Source: Entrophospora sp. SA101 (taxonomy: Eukaryota; Glomeromycota; Glomeromycetes; Entrophosporales; Entrophosporaceae). Taken from it: a DNA stretch of 17,926 bases. A program made the translations under genes and the position numbers. Location of the stretch: the NCBI GenBank assembly GCA_958430865.1, contig CAUDNR010000413.1:60472-78397 (forward strand). Direction: 5' to 3'. A model generated the notes under the pieces. That model worked only from the letters and a program-made list of their open reading frames with translations. It was not told the origin of the DNA and ran no database searches. This document shows, in pieces, positions 1 to 9,182 of this stretch (position 1 is the stretch's first letter; every line of letters starts with the position of its first letter).

Positions 1-433
1 TGTCCCAATTGTCTTCTAAATGAGCTTGTGCCCATGCTACCCGCATTTCGATATGTTTATTAGTAAGCATTGGAGTTCCGAGGGGTACAGAGCTTTTATA
101 ACTTTTTTTTTTCATATGCCGCCAAATAGCACTATGCGAAATGGAAATATTTTGTGTTGCTTGCACCTTGGATGCAAGTTGCCGTGTTGAAACAGCAGTG
201 TTTCGGTACACATACTGTCCAATTGAGCGAGACACACTTTGTGTAACCTTAGAAAGGCGACCATTACCTTTCTTGTGGCCAATGGTTTCTGTTTCTCGAA
301 GTTTTTTAAGATTATAATTAATAGTACGAACGGAAATGTTGGTTTTCTTATGTATCTCCTTTGGCGATTGAATACCGCTAAGCCAGTAATGGAGAATTGT
401 TTGCCGTTGGGCCTCCAAACTCAAGTCAACCAT
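1..433 (-). CDS. Tc1/mariner-family transposase, N-terminal part (runs off window)
   Basis: Reading the minus strand from the ATG at 433-431 gives 144 codons without a stop to the window edge. The product begins MVDLSLEAQRQTILHYW, continues with a helix-turn-helix stretch (GIQSPKEIHKKTNISVRT), and has a second one around STRQLASKVQATQ...SHSAIWRHM. It ends in KHIEMRVAWAQAH, the linker that normally precedes the catalytic DDE/D domain in Tc1-like transposases. This paired-like bipartite DNA-binding region recognises the element's terminal repeats; the catalytic domain lies outside the window. No frameshift or stop is seen, so this end may be intact. The A10 run within codons for H-M-K-K-K is in frame. 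Terminal-repeat candidates lie upstream at 601-721. Family assignment is from pattern recognition; the element's activity cannot be judged without its other half. Confidence 0.85.
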   Translation of the reverse strand, partial: MVDLSLEAQRQTILHYWLSGIQSPKEIHKKTNISVRTINYNLKKLRETETIGHKKGNGRLSKVTQSVSRSIGQYVYRNTAVSTRQLASKVQATQNISISHSAIWRHMKKKSYKSSVPLGTPMLTNKHIEMRVAWAQAHLEDNWD

Positions 434-600
434 ACTTGTAAAGTTACAGGAAGGGGAATAACGAAACTATACAAAATTTTTACTTTGAAAAATGTTTATT
501 TGGATAATAATTAATTGAAAATCAAGATGTGTTTTGAGATTTACAACATATTTCCTTATTTATTTCAAATTTATTTCAGTTTTCGTGAAGGCAATTTTTT

Positions 601-721
601 TCATTACACACTGTATGTTTGGTGATCTACAAGAATGGAACATCCAATATTTCATCATCAATATTAGAAATTATCACAGAAAAAAAAATATTAGTAGAAC
701 TGGTCATCATTACACACTGTA
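601..721 (-). repeat. Terminal region of the Tc1/mariner element with two direct copies of a 15-bp end motif
   Basis: The 15-mer TCATTACACACTGTA occurs exactly at 601-615 and again at 707-721, in the same orientation, 106 bp apart. Read outward from the transposase, each ends in CACTG followed by TA, the classic Tc1/mariner tip next to its TA target. Either the outer copy is the true end and the inner copy is a second transposase site (the IR/DR arrangement known from Sleeping Beauty-type elements), or a short element end was duplicated. The left end of the element is outside the window, so inverted matching cannot be tested here. Confidence 0.55.
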
Positions 722-1555
722 CAACAAATCTCATCAGCAGCAGCATAGACTTTTATCAATAGTCATCTCAAGAACTAATAGTGGCACATAATGAGGGATG
801 TTATTACTTTGGACATTCAGTAACTGGTTAATATTTAGAATGTGAGGAAAATTAGCCACAAAATCAACAACTGCACACACAAAAGCAGATTAGGATTTTC
901 AAAAGATAATTATATTCACCCATCACTCTATTACCAAGAACACAAGCACAAGCACATAGATTACATTATTGATGAGGAAGAAATTTAAATTATTTTTTTT
1001 GAGGGTCTGAGCTGTGGTAGTCTTGTGCAAAAAAAAAAGTTTTTTTTAATCTAGTGTCAGATCAAGTGGTGGTCATATTTGTTAAAAAGTTCTAAATCTT
1101 TTTTGTTTTTAAACTTTTATTTTTTATTTTTTTAAATGTGTGTATTTGATATATTTTTTTGTATAATACTTATATAAATAATTAAAAAATTTTATTGCAT
1201 TATATATATATATATATATATCCATCAACATCATTTAAAGATGATACATTATACAACTGCTGTTTGCATTAATAATAATAATGTTATTAATATACCATTC
1301 ATGGAATAGTAACATTATACTGTATTAATATATATTATAATCATCCTAATAATAATATCATTATTATTATGTATGAATATACCATTCATAATATCTCAGA
1401 TTCCAGATCAGATTTTTTCCGAATTTATTCTGTTCTGTTCTGTTCAGAACCTTACTCCACTCTATCCAATATGTAGATTAATAAATTTTAAATTTTAAAT
1501 TTCATATAAAAAAGTCACCAGAAAGACTGGAATTTGTATTTAAATTTATGGTGAA
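722..1555. other. AT-rich non-coding stretch
   Basis: No ORF with family features was found on either strand. The stretch holds T/A homopolymers, a TA dinucleotide run at 1201-1220, AAT-rich segments, a short direct repeat AATATACCATTCAT (about 1290 and 1374) and three TCTGT units near 1428-1444. It looks like intergenic DNA between the transposon end and the kinase relic. Confidence 0.6.
1201..1220. repeat. (TA)10 microsatellite
   Basis: Ten perfect TA units in non-coding DNA. Similar TA runs occur inside introns at about 5686-5705 and 8564-8584. Confidence 0.9.
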
Positions 1556-1810
1556 ATGAATCATAATGCAACAGTTACTAGTTCTGATGTTGAAGGCGCA
1601 AAAGATAATTTTCTTCCATTAGTCAAAGAGCTTTCTGAAAATAAAATAATTTTGCAAGGAAAAGTTTATTTATGACATTGAATTAAATAATGCAACTTAT
1701 AAAGAAGGCAAACTAAAAAAATGCAACAAGTGTAAATTGACAAGATATTCTGATAGAGTCTTTAGTTATTTAGGTGTTCAATATGTGGCATTAAAAAGGT
1801 TAAATAATTC
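1556..1810 (+). pseudogene. Possible N-terminal relic of the kinase-family gene
   Basis: A short ORF from ATG 1556 reads MNHNATVTSSDVEGAKDNF and onward to a TGA at about 1673-1675. About 20 bp later a different frame reads IELNNATYKEGKLKKC followed by NKCKLTRYSDRVF. The C-x2-C spacing (KCNKC) followed by RYSDR resembles the cysteine-knuckle region that precedes the kinase domain in the large Glomeromycotina kinase families. The two readable patches are in different frames, so the region is broken. Its link to the kinase relic at 2201 rests on order and strand only. The 390 bp between them read as non-coding. Confidence 0.35.
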
Positions 1811-2200
1811 AAAGTAACCCAGGAAAAATTTTTTTTTTTTGATAAGGTAATTGATTTTATTTAAAACAAAAATAAACAATCATGTATTTTTCCGCAAAAA
1901 ACATCCGCAAATTTGCGCAGCATCATGAAAATATCCAATTTTATTGGTGGGTTGGTACGTGTTATCTTTATTTAGAAATTGATTTGGCGATTTACATGAT
2001 TATTTATTATTATTATACTAATTGAACAATTGTTGCTTGTTATAGTATAACTAAATTTCCAAATAATAGAAATTATGCAATGAAAATCATTTAAATTTAA
2101 CATTAAAAGACAGAATTATTAATCTTTAGATATTTGTGTATTACATTATATGATATACATATAAAAAGATTTAATACATTGTGATTTATGTTTTATAATA

Positions 2201-2814
2201 AATCTGGGATTATGTGTATTAGTTGATGAAAAATCATCAGGTAAAGCCTATGTAATTGTATCATACATTACACCTGAACTATTTAGAGACAAAAAGAACA
2301 CCAAAGAAACTGAACTGATATTTATAGTGTTGGGATGTTGATGTGGGAAATATTTGCAGGTCATCCAATATTTGATGATAGAACTCACAATCATTGTTCA
2401 ATTTTTGATACATGTGAAGGTTAACGACCACAATATTACCTGGAATGCCTGATGATTATGCACAAATTATGTAGAGGTGTTGGGATGTGGATCCATCAAA
2501 AAGACCAACTAGTAAAGAACTGAATGATTTTGCTTTTAAGAAATGGGAAAAATTTCATAAAATGAAACACTGGAAACTTTGAAAAGATTATTCAAATTTT
2601 TTTTATATATAGGTGATGAATGTGAAATTGATTTCAATAATGATGACAGAAGTGATTCACGACAAACACACAAATCACATCAGATACATATCATAGTAGA
2701 ATATTAGATGAAAAGATTGCTAAATCAAAAAGCTTAAAAAGTTATACAAGTAATGATAGTTCATTAAATGATCTTGATTTTAACTCTCTTCTCTCAAATG
2801 TTGAAGGTAAATAA
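2201..2814 (+). pseudogene. Protein kinase relic (C-lobe) of the HGDLHSGN-type family
   Basis: Reading with frame changes recovers the C-terminal half of a kinase domain. NLGLCVLVDEKSSGKAYV is followed by IVSYITPELFRDKKNTKET (activation segment and APE-like TPE), then MLMWEIFAGHPIFDD (helix F), then GMPDDYAQIM and RCWDVDPSKRPTSKELNDF (the conserved RCW-D-P-x-x-RPT signature). Damage is explicit. ACTGA is tandemly duplicated near 2311-2320, which shifts the frame by +5. There is a TAA where GGT-TTA-CGA is expected (about 2420), a lost A in CCACAATATTACC, and a TAG before RCWDVD. The DFG-position aspartate reads as asparagine (AAT at 2201). After the TGA at 2580-2582 a tail patch (SRILDEKIAKSKSL, stop at 2812-2814) resembles the 'YTSRLL' tail seen in the intact kinase at 14534-16221. 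The N-lobe is missing. Confidence 0.75.
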
Positions 2815-4632
2815 AAATTTCATTATTAATTAATTAGAAGTTAACATTTAATTAATTAATAATTATTTATCTTTTTATTTACAAAATAATTCTTGTTTCT
2901 GTCATTTAACTCATATGGTCATTACAATAGTTTGACGTAGTTGTTCTTAATAAATGATCTGTAATGTCACAATTAACCTTAATAGTTGCCAAAAGTATCT
3001 CTGTAATTATTTGAATTCTTTAAGCCAAATGGCATATTAATTAATATATAGTTATTTTATTATTATGTTCATTCATATTAAGAATCCGTAATTATTTTCA
3101 TAATCACTTTTCCTCCAAAATCAATTATGACAAACAACTATAATTATGACTTAACTTTTGGTTGGTTAATTAATGACTCTTGTATATATGTGAATCTGTA
3201 AACACACACTTGATGATCTAAATAAGGACGGCTTTTATAAAATTTCTTTCTATTTACTTTTACTTTCCATTGGCCAATTAAAAGCTCTGTTGGTTTGGAG
3301 CCATGCATTTACAACAATTATTTAACTTGGTACAATAATATGCGATAATGACTTTAGTTAATATAACTGCCATCACTTTATATTTGGTTAGTTTATACCT
3401 TGCCAAACAACTTTAACACTAAGCCCCTGCTTTATATCAAAACAAATAACCAAAACCTCAGAGTCCTATACCACACTGACAATTAAAGCTCACGGTTTAA
3501 TTTCCAACAATGAAAGTTTTATTAAGTAAAATGAAAAGAATTGTTTTTTAAGTTTATTACAGAGAATATAATTCTTATTTCAGAAATAAGAGATATGTCA
3601 AGCAAAGTCTATGAAATTTATCCATTCTCAATTTAACAATTTTAACCACACCATAGACATTGTTGACTGATCTAGATATTACTAGGTGGTATGAAAAATG
3701 AATAATATCAAAATACCAGCTAATCGTATTGCACCCATGTTGTTTGTTGTTATTGAAAATTTGATTTTGAAAAAGACCAGATAAATTAACGGATCTCGTC
3801 AATAAAATCATTTATTCACCCAAAGATAAAGCACGGTAGGGTACAAAGTCACAACCATTCCTCCTTAATATCAAGCCAAAAAATTGTAAAATTGTTAACG
3901 AGGTCCCTTATCAACTGGGCAGGCTGGATGGCAAATTAAAGCTGACTTTCAAGTTGAAGTAAAGTGGCCTCTTCTTGGTCATGTAAAGCCTTTCTCAGTT
4001 TCCCACAATTAAATCACCCATGGATGCGTAACATGCTAGATCTTAGTATTTTTCTCCCAAACTGGTGCCAGTTTTTATACACTGAGCAAAAAAGCTGTCC
4101 GTGAAAATATCCTGCCAAACTTTCAGGAGTTTCAAAAGGCCGTTTTGAATGGTTTGACTGAAATAAACCAAAAATTTTCTGAAAAAAACCATTTAATTTT
4201 GGCCAGCGAGATGGGCTTGTATAATAGATAGTTTATTAAATCTGACACTCAATTTTTATAATGACTGACTTTACAAGAAATAGTCCATCGTTGAGTTCAC
4301 ATACAATTGCGATAAATGTCTATTATTTGTAAAATAGTATATCAGGCAGGGTTAAATCGGTGCTCCAAAATTGAGTTGATTTTCAGAAGGGCGTGTACAA
4401 CAATGGTTGTCTGTCATGATGTGTAACCATATTCAAAGGTATAGAACATCTAAACAAACTAGGAACTAAATAAATCACATCGGATCGTGAAAATTAGAGT
4501 CACTCACTCTCCAATAATAATTTTACACAAATGAAAAGGCAAAGGAACAACGTACAAATATCAGTCACATGATTCTCCTACATTATCGTGATTTCTATCA
4601 AAAAAAAATTTTCACATCTTTAATCTGAAAGA
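2815..4632. other. Intergenic DNA, no gene recognised
   Basis: Both strands were read without finding a domain or a convincing exon chain. The only longer ORF (3575-3811, minus) has no recognisable feature. The stretch 3880-4200 is less AT-rich than its surroundings and may be old repeat DNA. At 4078 a TA is followed by CACTGAGCAAAAAAGCTGTC, which resembles a Tc1/mariner-type end, but no inverted partner is visible in the window. The last 130 bp before 4633 should hold the Dcp2 promoter; no TATA box was evident. Confidence 0.55.
3574..3590. repeat. Perfect 8-bp inverted repeat
   Basis: CTTATTTC, one A, GAAATAAG. It lies in non-coding DNA. It is short enough to be chance in AT-rich sequence. 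Confidence 0.5.
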
Positions 4633-7443
4633 ATGTCGTTCGAGAATGCAGACTTTACTCAAATTCTAGATGACCTATCAAGGTATATTATATTATTTTG
4701 TTAATTATTCATCGTGTGCAACAATTGTAAAAGATTATTGAAAATCCTTTTTATAGTCGTTTTATAATAAATGTCCCCGAAGAGGAATTGTCTTCCATAG
4801 AACGTATCTGCTTTCAAATCGAACAGGCTCATTGGTTCTATGAAGATTTTGTTCGTGAACAAAATTCAAGTCTACCCAGCTTTACATTAAAAGGCTTTTC
4901 TGCAAGATATATCCTTTTTCTTTCCAAATACTTGTCACAATAATTATTTCACTACAACTATATTTTCAACTTGACTCTAATAACACTTTTTGATCATTGT
5001 CCATTGCTTTACAAATGGAGAAATGAGCATGAAAAGGCGTTTGGGGATTTCATGCAGTATAAAATAAGGGTTCCAGTATGCGGCGCAATAATGTTAAATC
5101 TTACTATGGATAAGGTTCTATTGGTAAAAGGTTGGTCATCACGATCAGGTTGGGGTTTTCCAAAAGGCAAAATAAATAAAGATGAACTTGATTCAATTTG
5201 TGCCGTTAGAGAGGTACGTCAATACATACATACATGAATGCATAAATATTTATTTAGAGAAAAATAATCTCTTATATCAATATAATTAGGTGTTTGAGGA
5301 GACTGGGTATGATATCACACCATTGATTAAAGAAAATGATTTTGTTGAAATAACAATTCGTGGCCAAAGGATCAGACTATATATAGTGGCTGGTGTACTA
5401 GAAGGTGCTAATTTTTGTCCACAGACACGTAAAGAAATCAGTGTAAGTTATTGATCAGTTATATTGTTGTTCAATAATAAGAACATATGTATGTATGTAT
5501 CATTATTGATATTTTAAAAAAATAATAGAAAATAGAATGGCATAATCTTTCAGATTTACCCACTTGGACAAAAAATCGTAATAAAGAATCACCTTATAAT
5601 TGTGGTGGTGGTTGTGTTAAATATGGTAGCAGTAGATATTACATGGTTGTTCCATTTGTTACGTAAGTAAATAAAGCTTTTATTGATATATATATATATA
5701 TATACATATCTTCTCCTAAATTTTTTTTAATAGCTTTTTTTTAAAAAAAGTCGCTTACGAAAATGGGTATCAACACAAAAGACTTGTAAAAATAAAAACA
5801 AAAATAATAATAGTAATATAGGAAGGAATAAGAAATCATATTGGTTAGATGATAACAATTATGCTATAAAACCCTCGCACGAATCAGCAATCATTTGTTC
5901 TGAAAGTGATGGCATAGAAGAGGATGAAGAGGACGAAAATTTGGCTTTTATTGATGATCATGGTCATAACATAGAGGATGAAAACTCAATATTTGATCAT
6001 ACAACATTTATTTATCATAATATCAATAGCAACAATGGCAACAGTAATAATTACAAAAATAATTCATCCGATAATTTTGTTGATAATAAAAAAGGTAAAG
6101 CTAAGGCGGATTTAAATTATACAAAAAATACAAGATCAAACCATGCTACTAGCACCAGTAATACTACCTTTAGTGATTTTTATGAAACAGCAAGAACCAG
6201 TAATAATAATAATAATAATAATAATGAAACCACTAAATATGAATTGATTAATGTAAACACAAAAATGAATTTAAGATTTCGACCAATCAGGATTTCTCTG
6301 ACTCCTCATGCATTTGGTGAAAAGAATCATCAACCATCTAAAGATGATTTTGCTAATAATGAAAATGATAATAAGGACGATGGTAGTAATAATAATAATG
6401 ATAATGCTAATGATGATAATAATTTAATAACTAATGACAACTCTGAATATAAGCTCATCAAAGTAAATACCAAATTAAACCTAAAGCCTATATCAGTTAA
6501 AGTTGATTTTGGTAAATTAAATAATAAAAACAACATTAATAACAGCACAGTCGCCGCCGCCGCCGCCACTAATGATAACAACGGTAATAATAATAATAGC
6601 GGTAGTATTAGCAATAATAATATTACTATTTCAACTCCAATTTCTGTTCAAACTAATCATAGAATACCTTTTGCTAAACTGGATCCTGACCGATCATTAT
6701 TTGATCATAACACCTCGGTTGGTTTATACGAGCCTGTTATCTCTGATTATAATAAAAGAATCATTGTCAAAAATCAAAATGTTGAGACAGCCACTACCAC
6801 AATTACAGCACCCAATAACAATAAAACATTTGTACCATCAATATTTAATAATTTAGAAACTCAACGAAAGAATTCATTGCTCAATATACTCCAATCGACT
6901 AAATCCATGGAATCCTCATCGTCATCGCTAGCAACATTGTCATCTAATTCAGCAGCAGTAATTGATAAACAATTGGAAAAACACAACAACAACAACAACA
7001 ACAACAATAATAATAATAATAGTAATAATAATATAGAATATAATAATAATATAGAATATAAAAACCAAAAAATTAGTAATAATATAGAATATAATAATAA
7101 TAATAATGATAATAATAATACTTCAAACAACATACCATTGTATAATAATATACTTCAATATCCTAATACTAATAATTTCAATGCTAGTAATAATCTTAAT
7201 TCAACAAATCAACAACATCGTCATCATCAACTATCTTTGGAATCATCTTCTTTTTATAATAACAACAATAGCACAAACAACTATCACAATAATAATAATT
7301 ATAATAAAAACAATGACAATAGATTATTAAACCTCATGACAACTTCCCAATCAGTTCAAGGCACTTCTGCTAATAATGCGCTCTATGAAGAAATAAGGGC
7401 ACAAGAAAGACAATTACTTGAATGGATAACAACTCAAATATAA
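4633..7443 (+). CDS. DCP2: mRNA decapping enzyme Dcp2 (Nudix hydrolase)
   Basis: Exons: 4633-4682, 4757-4908, 4987-5213, 5290-5442, 5529-5662, 5751-7443. They sum to 2409 nt, 802 aa plus stop. Dcp2 removes the m7G cap of mRNA in cytoplasmic P-bodies, releasing m7GDP. Residues 1-95 are the Dcp2 box-A/N-terminal regulatory domain (RICFQIEQAHWFYEDF, then FFDHCPLLYKW). The Nudix fold follows with GWGFPKGK and a complete Nudix box G128-x5-E134-x7-R142-E143-V-F-E146-E147-T-G149-Y150. E143, E146 and E147 are the expected metal ligands. Box B ends in SRYYMVVPFVTRLRKW at about 225-243. The C-terminal 560 aa are low-complexity, rich in Asn, with two leucine motifs (LLNIL at 615, LLNLM at 764) like the Edc3/Pat1-binding motifs of fungal Dcp2. 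Intron 2 is AT-AC; the others are GT-AG. Exon 6 starts at the second of two AGs (5733 and 5750); only 5750 keeps the frame. Confidence 0.93.
4909..4986 (+). other. U12-type AT-AC intron in the Dcp2 gene
   Basis: The intron starts ATATCCTTTTTC, matching the U12 donor consensus ATATCCTTTT at all ten positions, and ends in CAC. Near the end, CTTGAC (4970-4975) matches the core of the U12 branch site (consensus TTCCTTRAC, 6 of 9 here), with the branch A at 4974, 12 nt from the intron end. Removing the 78 nt joins GFSAR to FFDHCPLLYKW, exactly the spacing in known Dcp2 proteins (FAKAVFSHCPFL in human). There is no AG between 4907 and the end of the conserved LLYKW codons, so a normal GT-AG intron cannot give this product. 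Confidence 0.88.
6238..6510 (+). repeat. Duplicated 21-residue motif in the Dcp2 tail
   Basis: Residues 402-422 (YELINVNTKMNLRFRPIRIS and on) and 472-492 (YKLIKVNTKLNLKPISVKVD and on) share Y-x-L-I-x-V-N-T-K-x-N-L followed by P-I-x-(I/V). They are islands of ordered, hydrophobic sequence inside the Asn-rich tail, separated by acidic Asn/Asp-rich linkers. This suggests a repeated linear binding motif. Partner unknown. Confidence 0.75.
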
Positions 7444-7719
7444 TTTTCTTAAAAAAAATTATTTTCCCTCCTCACTCATCCTTTTATTCTCATTATCAAT
7501 ATTTAGATAATTAATTGCGAAAATTTTAATCGTTGTCATCATCATGTATATTTTTTAAATAAAAAATAAAAATTTGATTGCATTTTTCACAATTCCCAAA
7601 TCTGTCATTTTAGTGTACCGTATTAATATAGTTGCACCAAATAGAACCTTTTAGATTTTCATTTTTAATACAATAACAAAAAAATAGAAAAACAAAAATT
7701 TTTCCTTTAAAAAATAAAA
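7444..7719. other. Dcp2 3' flank and promoter region of the RRM/RS gene
   Basis: The two genes are in tandem with 276 bp between stop and start. Two overlapping-range AATAAA hexamers lie at 7558-7563 and 7565-7570, suitable as the Dcp2 polyadenylation signal. The rest is AT-rich leader with A-runs directly before the ATG at 7720. No TATA box is clear. Confidence 0.55.
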
Positions 7720-9182
7720 ATGGACCCACAAAACGGAATTTCTAGGTCAGAACCTTCTGTTCTACCTACAACACAACTTCCTGAATCAGCTGCTAGCAGC
7801 CATGCTTACAACAGTAGCTCAAGGAAAGATCGCTCTATTTCACCAAGAAGTGGTGGCGGTAGTGGTGGAAAAGAAGGAGGCGGCAGTGGTTATCGTCATT
7901 CATCTTACTCCCCACCAAGACGTAGAAGCCAATCGCCTAGAGGAGGTGGTTATCGTAATGGTAAAGATGACCGATACAGAGATGATCGATACGCTAGGGA
8001 CGATAAATATGATCGTAGTTACGGTAGAAGTGGATATCGAGATGATAGAGGTTACCGTGACCATCCATATCCACCTGAAAGAAGAGGCCCACCAAGAAGG
8101 AGTAAACCTATTGATCGGTAATTATTTGTAGAGGTGTTTAATATGAATTTAATATAACATGCAATATATTTATATTTATATGAATATGAATATGATTTGG
8201 ATTGGATTTTGGTTGAAGCGGAATGATTGAATTAGTGAAATGATGAATGGATTGCAGTTAGTTTGAACGGACTAATGATAAATAATTTTCAGGATCTTTC
8301 AAGAGCTTTTGATAATATCTAATAATAATATATTTTGTTTTGACAATGTTGTTGATGACTATAAAATAATAGTGGATCTGAAAAAGAAAGAAGAGATTCA
8401 ACAACACTTTATGTAGGTAATCTACCTTATTCTTTTCATGAACAAGATGTAGCTGATATGTTTGAACGATATGGTCGTCTAAGAAAAGTAACCGTTCAAA
8501 CTGATCATTATACCGGACGAAACAAAGGGTAATTAAAGAAATTTATTTATTAATTCATATAATTATATATATATATATATATATTAATTAATAGTAAGTG
8601 ATATTAATTGCAAAATTTACTTTAAAAAAAAAATTATTATCAGCTTTGCATTTGTTGAGTTTGAAGATAGAAGAGATGCCGAAGATGCCTTTGATAAATA
8701 TAATGGTACTAATGTTGAAGGACGTCGATTAAAATTAGACTGGTATATTATTTTTTTAATTAAAAATTTTTTTTTCGAGATTCGTAATAACAATAATAAT
8801 AACAACAACAACAACAATAATATAAAAAGGGATGTTGGATTGAGTAAGAAAGATCAACGTCGTAAAGATAAATATGGACCCGGCGAGTATGTGTGCTCTT
8901 TTAATTTTATTATAATAATTTTTCTAAAAAAATAACACAATTTCTAACAAAAAACATTGGTTTTGTTTTTCATAGTCGTTCTTCTGATCCATGTATGTAC
9001 TGTTATATTTATTATTTGTGAAAAAATAATATACAAGAATTATTAGATTGAGTTGATTATTTCATTTTTATTTAGATGGTCGTGGCGGTGGCGGTGGTGG
9101 CTCGCCTGTTGGAATGAGAGGATTTAGCCCAAATTACAGATCTGGTGGTCGCACCCCAAGTCCCCCTTATTCTCATCGATGA
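7720..9182 (+). CDS. RRM and RS-rich RNA-binding protein (SR/Tra2-like splicing factor)
   Basis: Exons: 7720-8117, 8373-8528, 8644-8742, 8830-8886, 8976-8992, 9076-9182, totalling 834 nt, 277 aa plus stop. All junctions are GT-AG. Residues 1-133 are low-complexity: serine/glycine-rich, then SPPRRRSQSPRGG, then repeated R-x-D-D-R-Y units. One RRM spans about 143-220 with RNP2 LYVGNL (145-150) and RNP1 KGFAFVEF (184-191), ending in GRRLKLDWDV. The C-terminus is Gly/Arg-rich, ending GGRTPSPPYSHR. A central RRM flanked by RS/RGG arms is the layout of Tra2 and related SR proteins, which bind exonic enhancers and recruit the spliceosome in the nucleus. A more distant RRM protein cannot be excluded, so no symbol is given. 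The first intron (255 bp) is two to three times longer than the others and contains a second good acceptor, TTTTCAG near 8292. Confidence 0.88.
8976..8992 (+). other. 17-nt micro-exon
   Basis: The exon TCGTTCTTCTGATCCAT is flanked by TTTTTCATAG and GTATGT. It adds R-S-S-D-P between the RRM extension (KYGPGD) and the glycine run (YGRGGGGGG). Skipping it joins GA to ATGG and shifts the frame to a stop at the TAG in 9124-9126, so inclusion is required for the full protein. Confidence 0.8.

Noticed and set aside
534..791. 85-aa plus-strand ORF over the transposon end
   Set aside because: It covers the terminal repeat region and has no family features.
3575..3811. 78-aa minus-strand ORF
   Set aside because: No motif, signal or exon chain; expected by chance in a 1.8-kb gap.
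4078..4200. Tc1/mariner-like end (TA-CACTGAGC) as a transposon
   Set aside because: No inverted partner or transposase remnant is visible nearby, so it is only mentioned within the intergenic entry.
4887..4990. A normal GT-AG or GC-AG intron in place of the AT-AC intron of Dcp2
   Set aside because: A GC donor (GCAAGA at 4902) and a weak GT (about 4934) exist, but no AG occurs before the conserved FDHCPLLYKW codons, so neither gives the Dcp2 sequence.
6970..7060. AAC/AAT block as a stand-alone microsatellite
   Set aside because: It lies in frame inside the Dcp2 coding sequence as an Asn run and is covered by that gene entry.
6330..7330. Leucine/isoleucine-rich ORFs on both strands within 6330-7330
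   Set aside because: They are other-frame readings of the AAT/AAC repeats encoding the Asn-rich Dcp2 tail and carry no independent features.
7802..8131. ORF in the second frame of the RRM/RS gene's first exon
   Set aside because: Shadow of the SR-type arginine/serine-rich frame; no start context or domain.
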